Assembly (NCBI GenBank): GCA_964346585.1
Contig: CAYFVQ010000153.1
Span: forward strand, 1-64,000
From: SOIA01 sp964346585
GTDB taxonomy: Bacteria; Acidobacteriota; Aminicenantia; Aminicenantales; Aminicenantaceae
Reading direction: 5' to 3'
DNA: 64,000 bases
The notes under the pieces were generated by a model. That model was not told the origin of the DNA. It did not search any database and saw nothing but the letters and a program-made list of their open reading frames with translations. Shown piece after piece: positions 1-8,563 of this stretch. The translations under genes were made by a program, and so were the position numbers. Each line of letters opens with the position of its first letter. Position 1 is the first letter of the stretch.

Positions 1-72
1 AGTGCAGCCCTTGAATAGAATGAATGGTATGAAGCAGGTCATGAGGATTTGTAAGATCTGATTTTTTTTCAT
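1..72 (-). CDS. Start of a secreted or lipoprotein gene, cut by window edge
   Basis: Only the first 24 codons are inside the window. They encode two lysines, a hydrophobic stretch and then a Gly-Cys-Thr, which is a signal peptide that may end in a lipobox, although the Lys at -2 is not typical. An AGGAG ribosome site lies about 7 bases upstream of the ATG, so the start is well supported. The gene is divergent from the LuxR-type regulator at 240, and the roughly 170 bases between the two starts should hold both promoters. Function cannot be told from this fragment. Confidence 0.6.
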   Translation of the reverse strand, partial: MKKNQILQILMTCFIPFILFKGCT

Positions 73-239
73 TTTGAGCTCCTTTTTCTGGCGTGTACTG
101 CCTTAAGTGTTCAAGATAATTCTCCTCTGTTATCCTGGCAATAGGACGGCTGTCATTTTTTTTGTGACATTTGTCATTTGCATCAAGAAAAGGTTTGGAT
201 TATCTTAGAAAAGACGCTCTGGTCACCAGTTGTCTTAAA

Positions 240-1205
240 ATGGAACACGTCCTGATTGCCTTTTATATCATTGCCGTATTTGCAGGAGGATTGTCCCTTT
301 TTTACGCCAACCAGTTGAAACGTATCCAAGCTGTTCCTTTTCTTTCTTCTTACACCGGGTTTATTCTTTTTTTCTGTCTGCTGGTTGTCTATTATCTGTT
401 GAATATCTATTTTTATGTCAATCTGCTGGGTTCGTCACCGTCTTTCTCGGTCATTCTTAAATTCTATACCATTATCAGATCGTTGATCTTTTTTTCCATT
501 GTTGCCGGGTTGGTTTGGTTTTTTATCCGTTCGGTCTGGCAGTTGATACAAAAACCCGTAAACCGTTTGTTTTGGCATCTTTTTATCGCATCGCTGGTAG
601 TTTTTATTTTTAGTTACGGGATCGGTGCGGCCTTATTCTTTAAAGATAACAATTATGAGTGGCTGCTTTCGACTCAAAATGTTCTGCTCGTTTGGAAAAT
701 GACAGTCCCAATAGCGACCATGGTTTTTCTTTATCGCTATCGACTTGGCCTTCAAGATTCAGTTCGGAAAAAAATGACAACCATATTTATAACATTTTAC
801 AGCCTGGGTTTTATTTTTTTATATCTAAGGACTAAAATTCATGTTTCGAAAATAGGAGGGGAATCTTTACATATTTTTGTTTTGTTTCTTTTTGGGATTT
901 TTCCGATCTTCTGGTTGATAAGATATTTTCAGCCCGGAGCGATATTGTCTGAGATTCCTGTTGCTTCAAAGAATGTATTGGATGGAATCGAGAAAAAATA
1001 CAATTTATCCAGAAGAGAAAGGGAGGTTATGGATCTCATTCTCAAAGGACAGAGCAACAAGGAGATTATGTGTGTTCTTTTTCTTTCGCACGGGACAGTA
1101 AGAAATCACACTTCCAATCTCTATCAAAAATTAGGCGTGAACAGCCGCTTGAAATTGATACAGTTCATTCTGAACTGGGGGAAAAATAATCATTCCGTCT
1201 ATTGA
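240..1205 (+). CDS. Membrane-anchored LuxR-type transcriptional regulator (7 TM + HTH)
   Basis: The N-terminal about 245 residues contain seven hydrophobic segments, a 7TM-type sensory module. They are followed by a typical LuxR/FixJ helix-turn-helix of about 60 residues: LSRREREVMDLILKGQSNKE, then the recognition helix region with GTVRNHTSNLYQKLGV. There is no receiver domain, so the signal is probably sensed in or through the membrane and the attached HTH acts on DNA from the inner face. I chose the ATG at 240 because the first transmembrane helix starts right after it; an upstream in-frame codon at 171 would add a polar tail of 23 residues. The divergent lipoprotein gene at 72 is a natural candidate target. 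The domain reading is firm; ligand and regulon are unknown. Confidence 0.8.
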   Translation: MEHVLIAFYIIAVFAGGLSLFYANQLKRIQAVPFLSSYTGFILFFCLLVVYYLLNIYFYVNLLGSSPSFSVILKFYTIIRSLIFFSIVAGLVWFFIRSVWQLIQKPVNRLFWHLFIASLVVFIFSYGIGAALFFKDNNYEWLLSTQNVLLVWKMTVPIATMVFLYRYRLGLQDSVRKKMTTIFITFYSLGFIFLYLRTKIHVSKIGGESLHIFVLFLFGIFPIFWLIRYFQPGAILSEIPVASKNVLDGIEKKYNLSRREREVMDLILKGQSNKEIMCVLFLSHGTVRNHTSNLYQKLGVNSRLKLIQFILNWGKNNHSVY

Positions 1206-1340
1206 GCTGATTTAATAGAAATTCCTTTTTGAGCAAGCCAGAAATACCTCACCATTATTGACCGCATGTTATAAGTATACAATACCATGAATCTAGCTCG
1301 ATGAAGCTTTAGTAACGATTAGGTGAAGGCAAAAGAAGAT

Positions 1341-1619
1341 TTATTTGGGAAGAAGCACGACTTCTGTCGCTCCCCATCCGCCTCCTCCGTAATGAGAGGC
1401 CTTGAAGCGGATGACATGAGGATCTTTTTTTAGAATGCTGTGAACGATCTTAAGGAGTGTTCCCTTCCCTTTGCCGTGTATGATTCTGACGTTATAAATA
1501 CCCCGGCTTCGGCACTCTCTCAAATATTCCGATACAAGATCCTTAACATCCTTAGGGTGAAACGTATGTAGATCCAGCACTCCATCTATAGGAATCTTTA
1601 CAGGATCATCATCTTTCAT
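1341..1619 (-). CDS. Smr-domain protein (MutS2 C-terminal-like)
   Basis: This 92-residue protein is essentially a free-standing Smr domain. The N-terminal DLHTFHP matches the conserved DLHG-type motif, and IIHGKGKGTLLKIVHSIL matches the HGxGxGxLR motif that forms the nuclease-like site. Smr domains, best known at the C-terminus of MutS2, bind or nick nucleic acids, and some cleave mRNA on collided ribosomes. Here the domain stands alone, with no MutS2 ATPase next to it. It lies just downstream of vapC on the same strand (gap of 21 bases) and may be cotranscribed with the toxin-antitoxin pair. The exact substrate is not predictable. Confidence 0.85.
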   Translation of the reverse strand: MKDDDPVKIPIDGVLDLHTFHPKDVKDLVSEYLRECRSRGIYNVRIIHGKGKGTLLKIVHSILKKDPHVIRFKASHYGGGGWGATEVVLLPK

Positions 1620-1640
1620 CTATCTCTATTTAAAAATTGT

Positions 1641-2075
1641 TCAAACAACGGGATCGATGGGTTCCAGAAAGGGAAATCTATGAAAGTCAGTGTCTCTGGT
1701 GTAGATCCTTTTGATTCCATGTTCTCGCATCAATATCGCTGTTTGAGCGTCATACAACAGGTTCCCACTCAGAGACGGCAATCTATTGACGACCTCTGCG
1801 GCAACATCGGCATGCCTCCCTGTTGCAGCAAGAATGCCCAGCGAAGAAGAAGCGAGGACAGCTTCTACAAAACTCCACGCCTGAGTAACGGACCAGGGCT
1901 TGCGGAAAACTCTCGGATGAGTGATCACCCTAAGAAATTCATACACAATCCCCCAGGTCACATACCATACTGATGTCTGACTGCGCCATTCCTCAATCAA
2001 CTCGTAGCAGCGGCTGTGAAATGAGGAATCTTCATCGGCCGCATAAACCAGAATATTTGTGTCTGCGACAAACAC
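1641..2075 (-). CDS. vapC: VapC-type PIN-domain toxin (endoribonuclease)
   Basis: The protein is 144 residues long, normal for VapC. It opens with VADTNILVYAAD, whose Asp is the first metal-binding acid of PIN domains. A Glu in YEFLRVITHPR and the Asp pair in the C-terminal TRDTDFHRF segment complete the expected acidic quartet together with LYDAQTAIL. PIN toxins of this type cut RNA with Mg2+ or Mn2+ and are held inactive by their antitoxin. Translation starts at a GTG that overlaps the TAG stop of the upstream antitoxin gene by one base, so the two are translationally coupled. The target RNA is unknown. Confidence 0.88.
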   Translation of the reverse strand: MFVADTNILVYAADEDSSFHSRCYELIEEWRSQTSVWYVTWGIVYEFLRVITHPRVFRKPWSVTQAWSFVEAVLASSSLGILAATGRHADVAAEVVNRLPSLSGNLLYDAQTAILMREHGIKRIYTRDTDFHRFPFLEPIDPVV

Positions 2076-2308
2076 TAACGGCCCTCCATGGCTTGGTAGA
2101 GAGCATCCCGGTCAGAGATATCCACCAAAGGGCCTCCACTCTTGAATTTTGGAAGGGGAGGGATTTTGCTTGGGGTTTTCTCAGACTGAAACAGAAGTCT
2201 AAGCCCGGACTCCACAAGCTCGGACATCGTACATCCGCGCCGGACAGCCTCCTTTTTCAGAAGCGCCATAACAGAATCATCGATTTTCAACGTCGTTTTA
2301 ATTTTCAT
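2075..2308 (-). CDS. vapB: VapB-type ribbon-helix-helix antitoxin
   Basis: About 77 residues. The N-terminus, MKIKTTLKIDDSVMALLKKE followed by RGCTMSELVESGLRLLF, fits a ribbon-helix-helix DNA-binding fold: a short beta strand, then two helices. The C-terminal part, rich in Pro and Lys with KFKSGGPLVDISDRDALYQAM, would be the toxin-wrapping tail. It sits directly upstream of vapC with a one-base overlap. I chose the ATG at 2308 rather than the one at 2320 because the RHH strand begins there and a promoter and palindrome lie immediately upstream. The pair is expected to repress its own promoter. Confidence 0.85.
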   Translation of the reverse strand: MKIKTTLKIDDSVMALLKKEAVRRGCTMSELVESGLRLLFQSEKTPSKIPPLPKFKSGGPLVDISDRDALYQAMEGR

Positions 2309-2315
2309 ACATATT

Positions 2316-2344
2316 ACCATACATTATGTATGGCTGTATGTCAA
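2316..2344 (-). promoter_or_regulatory. vapBC promoter with palindromic operator
   Basis: Read on the minus strand there is a TTGACA box (2344-2339), a 17-base spacer, and TATGGT (2321-2316). The spacer and -10 region overlap a perfect palindrome, CCATACATTATGTATGG (2317-2333). Further TATG/CATA half-sites flank it. A start point some 7 bases past the -10 box would fall on or next to the vapB ATG, so the transcript may be leaderless. The position suits autorepression by the VapB RHH domain. The palindrome is seen; the role is inferred. Confidence 0.6.
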
Positions 2345-2569
2345 TATGCCTGGCATGTATTTCTCAATCATTTATGAACTGTTTTAGTTTGAATGGAGTC
2401 GGGTCATTTGAATGAAGAGCAGGTTAAACTCCTAAAGAAGAAGACGCGAAATCGAGAAAAATTTCTCATCGGTAAAGTAGAAAAATTGAGAGTTTAGTCT
2501 TAAAAATATTTATCTTTTGGTAAAAGGGATGTACGTATGAAACAGAGCCATAATTTCAAGATTCCTTTT

Positions 2570-3769
2570 TTACTTTGGGAGCACTTCTCTAATCAAATCT
2601 GCCAGTCTTTTTATTCCGACTCCTATCTGCTCGACCGAGGGAAAGGAAAAGTTCAACCTCATGGTGTTGCTGCCTGATTCATCGCAGTGAAAGGGATGTC
2701 CAATGACATAAGCGATTTGGTGTTCAACAGCCATCTGAAAGATATCTTTGGTGTCAATCCCTTCAGGCAGCTTGAGCCAGAGAAACATGCCTCCACTCGG
2801 TTCTGACCATGTTGCTTCTTCCGGCATATGCTGATCCAGAGCCTTCAGCATGGCCGCGCATTTGGGCTTGTAGCACTGGATGGCCTTTTCGATGGTCTTC
2901 TTCATCTTTCCCCGCTTGATATACTCGGCCAGGATAAGCTGGTTAAATGAAGGTGTACAGAGATCGACGGACTGTTTGAGCGTGATGATTTTATCTGTGA
3001 TGGATTCCTCAGCAACGATCCACCCCATCCTCATTCCAGGAAACAGGATTTTGGAAAAGGTTTTCAACATGATGACTCCTTTTCCACCGCTGATTGTCCA
3101 GAGACTGGGCAGGATTTTTCCTGTGAAGCTGAGTTCCCGGTAGGGGGAATCTTCGACCAGCGGGATCTCGTTTTCATGAGCGATCTGTAAGAGTTCGTGT
3201 CTTCGGTCGAGACTCATGGTTATTCCTGAAGGGTTTTGAAAGTCGGGGACTGTGTAGATAAAGCGCGGTTTTTCCTCTTTTTCCATCATTTTATCCAGCG
3301 TCGTCCGCAGATATCCGATGTCCATCCCATCATCATCCAAGGGAATCCCGTGCATATTCGTCCCACAGCGGCGAAACGCTTGGACTGCTCCAAGATAGGA
3401 AGGGATCTCCATTACTATCGGAGCGCCTTCATCCAGGAACAGGAGGGAGAGAATATCGATTCCTTGTTGAGAGGAGGATGTCACACACACTTGCTCGACT
3501 GATGCAGCGTCGCCATACTTACTCATGTGATGAACAAGAGCTTCAAGCATTTCCTGTTCTCCTTGTGTCGGGCCGTATTGGAGAGCTAGACAGCTCTTTT
3601 TTTCGAGAACCTCCCGGGTCAATTCGATAATGTCCTGGATTGGAAAAAGAGCGGGATCAGGCAATCCTCCACCGAAGGATATCACTCCGGGATTTCTGGA
3701 CCATTTTAAAAGTTCTCTTATTTCGGATCTGATGATATGTTTAGAAACGTTTGAAAATTGGTATGTCAT
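2570..3769 (-). CDS. PLP-dependent class I/II aminotransferase (2-aminoadipate / aromatic type)
   Basis: The 399-residue protein has the layout of the LysN/ARO8-like branch of fold-type I aminotransferases, without the GntR DNA-binding domain found in MocR proteins. Visible marks are ISFGGGLPDPALFP near residue 30, YGPTQG near 65, the PDFQNPSG loop near 175, EDSPYRELSF near 206, and the Schiff-base lysine K240 in LKTFSKILFPGMRMGW. Such enzymes move amino groups between 2-oxoglutarate and lysine-pathway, branched or aromatic amino acids; the substrate cannot be fixed from sequence. It stands alone, with a divergent or unrelated neighbour on each side. Start at the ATG at 3769, with AAGGA about 10 bases upstream. 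Confidence 0.85.
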   Translation of the reverse strand: MTYQFSNVSKHIIRSEIRELLKWSRNPGVISFGGGLPDPALFPIQDIIELTREVLEKKSCLALQYGPTQGEQEMLEALVHHMSKYGDAASVEQVCVTSSSQQGIDILSLLFLDEGAPIVMEIPSYLGAVQAFRRCGTNMHGIPLDDDGMDIGYLRTTLDKMMEKEEKPRFIYTVPDFQNPSGITMSLDRRHELLQIAHENEIPLVEDSPYRELSFTGKILPSLWTISGGKGVIMLKTFSKILFPGMRMGWIVAEESITDKIITLKQSVDLCTPSFNQLILAEYIKRGKMKKTIEKAIQCYKPKCAAMLKALDQHMPEEATWSEPSGGMFLWLKLPEGIDTKDIFQMAVEHQIAYVIGHPFHCDESGSNTMRLNFSFPSVEQIGVGIKRLADLIREVLPK

Positions 3770-3961
3770 TAGAGGGATCCTTTATTTTATTTTCCATTAT
3801 TATTTTAAAGCCAGAATTGTCTGGGCTCAACAGCCAATTTTGTTAAAAATCCAGCCAACCAATTTGAGAAGGCCCATCTTTATATTTGAATGTTCAAAGC
3901 CTATTGACCGGAAGAAATGATGGACATACCGACCGTTAATCTACGCTCCTCTTTTCCCCTT

Positions 3962-4624
3962 TCAAATTTTCAATTGACCTGACTTTTTTTTGCGTCTTTT
4001 TTGCAGATATTCATCTGGAATGGGATTATCGCTCTGCTCATCTTCCCAGGTGATACTGCTGATCCACCATCTCTCTCCATCGTGAAAGAGCTGGAGGCTG
4101 TTGATTCCTCGGGCAGGATGGCTCTGTTCATGCGGGTTCATTATTTTCTCGTAAACGCTGAAAACCTGAGCGATGTGGGCATACACATTCGTCCTGCGTG
4201 AGATCTCGGATTCGGAGAAGCTCGTCAGCTGTCCTGATTTTATCCGCTCTTTGAAAGAGGATATGAATCCTTCCGTCTCAGTTTTTATAACACCCTCAGG
4301 AGTGATGCGGATGAACGAAGCCTGGGGAGTGAATAAATGGCGAAACCGCTCCATATTCGGTTCTTCGCCTTCGGAAAATGTGATTGACTCGTAAAGGGCC
4401 TTGACTATGGCATCGATTGAGTTGGCATCGTCTGCAATTGACGGAGAGACGGATGGATTTGCTTTTGAGTTTTCTTCTGATGAATCCGGCAAAAGAGCCC
4501 GGGTATTTTTGTTTTTCTCTGATGAGCAAAAGCAAATAAAACAAAAGGAAAACAGAAGAAAGATCAAGGCTAATTTACTGATAATCCATTGAGTCAAACG
4601 GACTGGTTGGAATTTGTGTGACAT
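3962..4624 (-). CDS. NTF2-like (SnoaL-type) domain lipoprotein, function unknown
   Basis: After a basic N-terminus and a hydrophobic stretch there is a Cys-rich end (ICFCSSE) that may be a lipoprotein cleavage site. A low-complexity Ser/Pro/Asp linker follows. The rest (about residues 65-205) resembles NTF2-like folds: an early helix with IVKALYESITF, then FRHLFTPQASFIRI, a long helix around SFKERIKSG, and a final strand region INSLQLFHDGERWWISSITW. Domains of this type serve as small-molecule pockets or enzymes and also as secreted scaffolds; no catalytic residues can be named. ATG 4624 is preferred over the GTG at 4633 because AGAGGTGA lies 5 bases before it. Confidence 0.65.
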   Translation of the reverse strand: MSHKFQPVRLTQWIISKLALIFLLFSFCFICFCSSEKNKNTRALLPDSSEENSKANPSVSPSIADDANSIDAIVKALYESITFSEGEEPNMERFRHLFTPQASFIRITPEGVIKTETEGFISSFKERIKSGQLTSFSESEISRRTNVYAHIAQVFSVYEKIMNPHEQSHPARGINSLQLFHDGERWWISSITWEDEQSDNPIPDEYLQKRRKKKSGQLKI

Positions 4625-5087
4625 GGCAATCACCTCTTTTTCTTATTTGGATAGAGTCTCCCTGCAGAAAACACCACTATTTTATTTGTTCTTTTTGGAT
4701 CTGGACATGGCGGATGTTCTTGGGACATTCCTTTGGATAACGGGAGGGATTTTAGATAGATTATACTGGAATTTTCCTTTTGGGTTTGCTCCAAATCCCT
4801 CACCATTTTGCATAATTTTCATCCACTGACGACTGAGGATGAGACTATCACATCCAAAACGGCAAGGTCAACGATTCAAAATGAGTGACGAATCAAACGA
4901 AACCTTCAAACCATCAAGCTTTGGATAGGTTCAGTCAGTTCCCTTTAATATTTGATAAGAAAATCGAGAAAAAGAGGCTCACTCAGCCAGCAAAGCGGAA
5001 AAGGAAATTCTTATCCCTCCTTAGTATTTTCCAGAATATCTATAAAGCTTTCCCAGTAGTGTAATTTTTTTTAATAAAGAGTCAGAT
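4625..5087. other. Non-coding stretch, nothing recognisable
   Basis: This AT-rich interval of about 460 bases separates the NTF2-like gene from the end of the permease gene. I see no gene relic, no clear terminator hairpin and no repeat shared with the rest of the window. It must hold the promoter of the minus-strand lipoprotein gene near 4650, but no box stands out. Confidence 0.4.
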
Positions 5088-7670
5088 TTATTCATAGCGC
5101 AGGGAATCAGCAGGATTGGCTCGTGCGGCCTTTATGGCTTGATAGCTGACTGTCAGCAGGGCAATGAGGAGTGCGAGAACTCCTGAGAATAAAAACATCC
5201 ATATCTTTAAGTTCGTTCTATAGGCAAAGTTTTGGAGCCATTTGTCCATAAAATAATAAGCGACGGGCCAAGCGAGGATATTGGCGATGAGCACCCATTT
5301 TAAGAATTCTTTCGACAACATCGACACAATCTTCGAAACTGAAGCACCGAGAACCTTACGAATTCCAATCTCTTTGGTGCGTTGTTCTGTCAGATAAAAC
5401 GCCAGTCCGAAAAGACCCAGGCAGGAAATGAATATTGCCAGAAATGTAAAATAATTGAAAAGGGTTTTTACTATTTCCTCGTTTTTGTACAAATTGTCAA
5501 GTAGTGTATCAACAAAGCCGTACTCGAAAGGATATTGAAGATTATAGGATTCCCATTTGTTTCTCAGGAATTTTATGGTATTGGATATATCCTGGCTTTT
5601 GATTCTGACAAATAAATAATTCAGTTGTCGGTTTACCATAACAAGGATGAGAGGTTCGATTTTATTATGTAGGGACTTGAAATTATAATCTTGGACAACT
5701 CCGATAATGGTTCCCTGCCAATTTCTGATTGACAAGCGCTTTCCGACCGGAGATTGAAGCCCCATGGCATTTATGGCTGTTTCATTAAGGATGACTCCGT
5801 TGTTCTCATCCAATGAGAAGTTCCTGGAAAAACTTCTTCCTTCTTTCATATTCATCCCAAATGTCTTGAAGAAATCATAATCGACATCTACTCCTTGCAT
5901 GTGAATCGTTTCCTCCGGATTTTTCCCCTCCCAATCCAGATTACCGGTTGCCCAGTTTCTTCCGAAAGACGGCAGGTTTGAAGACGCCGTTACGCTCAAA
6001 ATATTTGCATTTCTGAGCAGTTCATTTTTGACTGTTTCGTATTGCTGTCGAATCTTTCCAACAAGCGGAATGTAGAGAAGATTTTCTTTATTGAAACCCA
6101 GCTTCCTGTTTTTTATATAGTCAATCTGATTATGAACGACAGTCGTCCCGATAATCAGAATAACGGAAAGAAAAAATTGAGCCACAACCAGAACCTTTCG
6201 AAACGCATAGCTTTTTGGGTCCGCACCGAAGACTCTTTTTAGGATTTTTGTGGGTTGAAAAGATGACAGATAAATAGAAGGGTAGAGGCCGGATAAAAGT
6301 CCGGTGAAGAGAGCGATTCCAATCAGTCCCAAGGGAATAGCAATGTTGTCGGTGAAATCCAAAACCAACTGCTTATCTGAAAGGTCATTGAAAACTGGAA
6401 GAAAGAAGAAAACAAAGGCAAAAGCAAAGCCTAACGCGATCATGGAAAATAATATGGATTCGCCAAAAAATTGCCTAATGATATTTTTCCTGTAGGCTCC
6501 GACAACTTTTCTCATTGCGACCTCTTTGGCTCGGTTGCTTGAGCGGGCGGTTGTCAGGTTCATAAAATTTATGCAGGCAATGAGCAAAACAAACAGAGCA
6601 ATCGAGGAGAAAATAAAGATATATTTATAGTCGCTGTTGTTGGCAGCCAGAACGTCATATTCAAAATCCGAGTAGAGGTGAATCTGTTTGACCAGCTGGA
6701 TAAACAAGTGTGCATTGGTATCAGGATTGATCGCTTCCAAATAACCGGAAATCTTTTGATTGACCTCGTCATAAGAGCTTTTTTTTTCAAGCAAGACATA
6801 AGTGAAAAAATTGAAATTTCCCCAGTTATTGATGTCCTGGCCCAGGTCTTCCAGCAAATTGAAGAGGAGGATAAAATCAAATTGAAGATGAGAGTTTTTC
6901 GGGATATTTTTCAGGACACCCGTTACCTGAAAATCTATCCTATCGTTGAAATTCAGGATTTTTCCCATCGGTTCATCATCGCCAAAATATTTTTGTGCCA
7001 TCTTTTCTGTGATAACCACCGAACGTTTCCCGCGTAGGGCAGTCTTTGGATTTCCTTTGAGAAAAGGGAAGGTAAACATTTCGAAAAAGACCGGCTCAGC
7101 AAAAATGTTATGAGTTTCATTGAATTGTTTTTCACCATATCTCACTCGAAAGTTTCTGCCTAATTGTATCCTTGTGCTTTGGACGATATCCGGATATTCT
7201 TCTTTCAACGCTTGAGCGAGAGGCGCTTCGGTGACCGCCCACGGCCTCTGTCCGGAATACTCGACTTCAGCAATAACTCGCCCCAATCTGTTGGCATGGC
7301 GGTGGAACCGATCAAAGCTTAATTCATCCTGGATCCAAAGCAGAATCAAGATACAGCAAGCCATTCCAATGGCCAATCCGGAGATATTAATGAGTGAAAA
7401 AGCTTTGTTTCTTCCGATGTTTCTTAACGTGATTTTTAAATAGTTTTTAAACATTCCCACACTCCAGTAAACAGAATGAAAAAGCAAGGAAGGCAGTGAT
7501 TTTATGAATTGCCATCTGTACCAGCGACGGGCATTTTTCATCCCTGATTCGCGGCAAATAAACTGAAACTCCTCTTCCAGGTCCCCGAGAAGAGAAGTAT
7601 TACTGTAAGGCGGCAAGAATCTTTTTAAAATCCAGCGAAAGACTACAGGAGGATGATTGAGTTTTTTCAT
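5088..7670 (-). CDS. MacB/FtsX-type ABC transporter permease with N-terminal prefix domain
   Basis: An 860-residue permease. Residues about 1-75 form the short prefix domain typical of PadR-linked permeases (RWILKRFLPPYSNTSLLGDL, then a Trp-rich segment). Then come two MacB-type halves: a TM helix with FSLINISGLAIGMACCILIL, a periplasmic domain, a three-helix FtsX bundle with CINFMNLTTARSSNRAKEVA and RKVVGA, then a second periplasmic domain and a final FtsX bundle with RTKEIGIRKVLGAS. No ATP-binding partner is encoded beside it, as is common for these orphan permeases. The PadR gene lies directly upstream on the same strand. Likely role: mechanotransmission-type export or envelope stress, substrate unknown. 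ATG 7670 was chosen; a TTG at 7679 is possible. Confidence 0.88.
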   Translation of the reverse strand: MKKLNHPPVVFRWILKRFLPPYSNTSLLGDLEEEFQFICRESGMKNARRWYRWQFIKSLPSLLFHSVYWSVGMFKNYLKITLRNIGRNKAFSLINISGLAIGMACCILILLWIQDELSFDRFHRHANRLGRVIAEVEYSGQRPWAVTEAPLAQALKEEYPDIVQSTRIQLGRNFRVRYGEKQFNETHNIFAEPVFFEMFTFPFLKGNPKTALRGKRSVVITEKMAQKYFGDDEPMGKILNFNDRIDFQVTGVLKNIPKNSHLQFDFILLFNLLEDLGQDINNWGNFNFFTYVLLEKKSSYDEVNQKISGYLEAINPDTNAHLFIQLVKQIHLYSDFEYDVLAANNSDYKYIFIFSSIALFVLLIACINFMNLTTARSSNRAKEVAMRKVVGAYRKNIIRQFFGESILFSMIALGFAFAFVFFFLPVFNDLSDKQLVLDFTDNIAIPLGLIGIALFTGLLSGLYPSIYLSSFQPTKILKRVFGADPKSYAFRKVLVVAQFFLSVILIIGTTVVHNQIDYIKNRKLGFNKENLLYIPLVGKIRQQYETVKNELLRNANILSVTASSNLPSFGRNWATGNLDWEGKNPEETIHMQGVDVDYDFFKTFGMNMKEGRSFSRNFSLDENNGVILNETAINAMGLQSPVGKRLSIRNWQGTIIGVVQDYNFKSLHNKIEPLILVMVNRQLNYLFVRIKSQDISNTIKFLRNKWESYNLQYPFEYGFVDTLLDNLYKNEEIVKTLFNYFTFLAIFISCLGLFGLAFYLTEQRTKEIGIRKVLGASVSKIVSMLSKEFLKWVLIANILAWPVAYYFMDKWLQNFAYRTNLKIWMFLFSGVLALLIALLTVSYQAIKAARANPADSLRYE

Positions 7671-7733
7671 CTTGGTCAATCTTTTCTCTCATTCATCAGT
7701 GACGCAGAGAATTCCAACATTACTGAACTTTAA

Positions 7734-8063
7734 TTAGAACGAATCGATAAGAGCCTTTTTTTTCACTCCATGCCACAAATTTTCCCGGGTTTTTGTATGC
7801 TCGAGGAGCGCCTCGATTCCTTTTTTACTGATCTTAAAAATCCGTTTACTTCGGCCCCCCCTCTCCTTCGTCGGCTCTGATAAAAAAGACTCCAGTAAAC
7901 CTTTTTTTTCCATACGGTACAGGGGATCATATATGGCCCCAATCGACCAATTTTTGCCTGTTGCTTGAGAGACTTCTCTCCTGATGGTCATGCCGTAGGC
8001 ATTGTCTTTCAGTCTTAGAATAGCCAGCAACAAGATTTCATCATGGCTTGATAGAAGTTTCAT
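7734..8063 (-). CDS. PadR-family transcriptional regulator
   Basis: A winged-helix regulator of 109 residues starting MKLLSSHDEILLLAILRLK. The PadR signature is clear: DNAYGMTIRREVSQATGKNW, then SIGAIYDPLYRMEKKGLLES for the recognition helix and wing, and GGRSKRIFKISKKGIEALLE. The start at 8063 is set by a strong GGAGGGAG site 6 bases upstream; an upstream in-frame extension to 8150 has no such site. It precedes the FtsX permease by about 60 bases and is probably its repressor, an arrangement well known in Acidobacteriota. The inducing ligand is not known. Confidence 0.9.
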   Translation of the reverse strand: MKLLSSHDEILLLAILRLKDNAYGMTIRREVSQATGKNWSIGAIYDPLYRMEKKGLLESFLSEPTKERGGRSKRIFKISKKGIEALLEHTKTRENLWHGVKKKALIDSF

Positions 8064-8428
8064 GATATCTCCCTCCGGATTTCCCATTGTATTTTTGAAA
8101 GCTACGCATTTGTCTTGATATCCAGAACATATATATAATGTAAGATGCATAAACGTTTAAAAAGGTTGCCTCTATATTAACTTCAAGAAGATTGGCATCT
8201 GCAAGATTGTGGGCGCTTCTGTGAATGATTTGATATTGATGCTGTCCAGAGACTGCACAAATGGGTGGTGGCATCCCATGTCATCGCATGACCGGTTGCC
8301 TATTTTATCGCGCGGAAATCTCTTAAAAGTTATTCTTTCAGAACTATCATCGGGCCGGAAATATTCGTCTTGTTTGGTTTGCAGCTTTAGTCATCGCTTT
8401 CGAAAAAGAATTGCTCATCAGGGGCGCA

Positions 8429-8539
8429 TTGGCCGGCTGGTACAGACTCACTCAGGAACTTGGAAAGGGCGGTTAGGGACTGGTGTTCAAAACAGAGGAT
8501 ACAAAACTCAAGCATCCAACAGAACTTGTTTTTCTTTCA
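8429..8539 (+). pseudogene. Relic of a PknB-type Ser/Thr kinase (glycine-rich loop only)
   Basis: In one frame this stretch reads WYRLTQELGKGG, a TAG stop at 8474, then GLVFKTEDTKLKHP and ELVFL. This matches the start of bacterial Ser/Thr kinase domains, where the typical text is a GxGGMGxVYKAEDTKLKR glycine loop followed by a VALKFL-type strand; the Met after GG has become a stop codon and the ATP-binding Lys is lost. No other kinase subdomain is visible on either side. It is a short, dead fragment in the roughly 500-base gap between padR and the Tat-exported protein gene. The rest of that gap (8064-8428) shows nothing I recognise. Confidence 0.55.
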
Positions 8540-8563
8540 ATTGTTGATAGGCGACTGTTCTTT

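Noticed and set aside
1680..2377. Two plus-strand open frames opposite vapBC
   Set aside because: They lie antisense to well-supported VapB and VapC genes, show no family features, and have compositions typical of shadow frames.
2393..2497. 34-codon frame with many Lys and Glu codons upstream of vapB
   Set aside because: No ribosome site and no known family; too short to support as a gene.
8209..8547. Plus-strand open frame of 112 codons between padR and the Tat protein gene
   Set aside because: It has no ribosome site or recognisable motif, and a kinase relic is read in a different frame of the same DNA.
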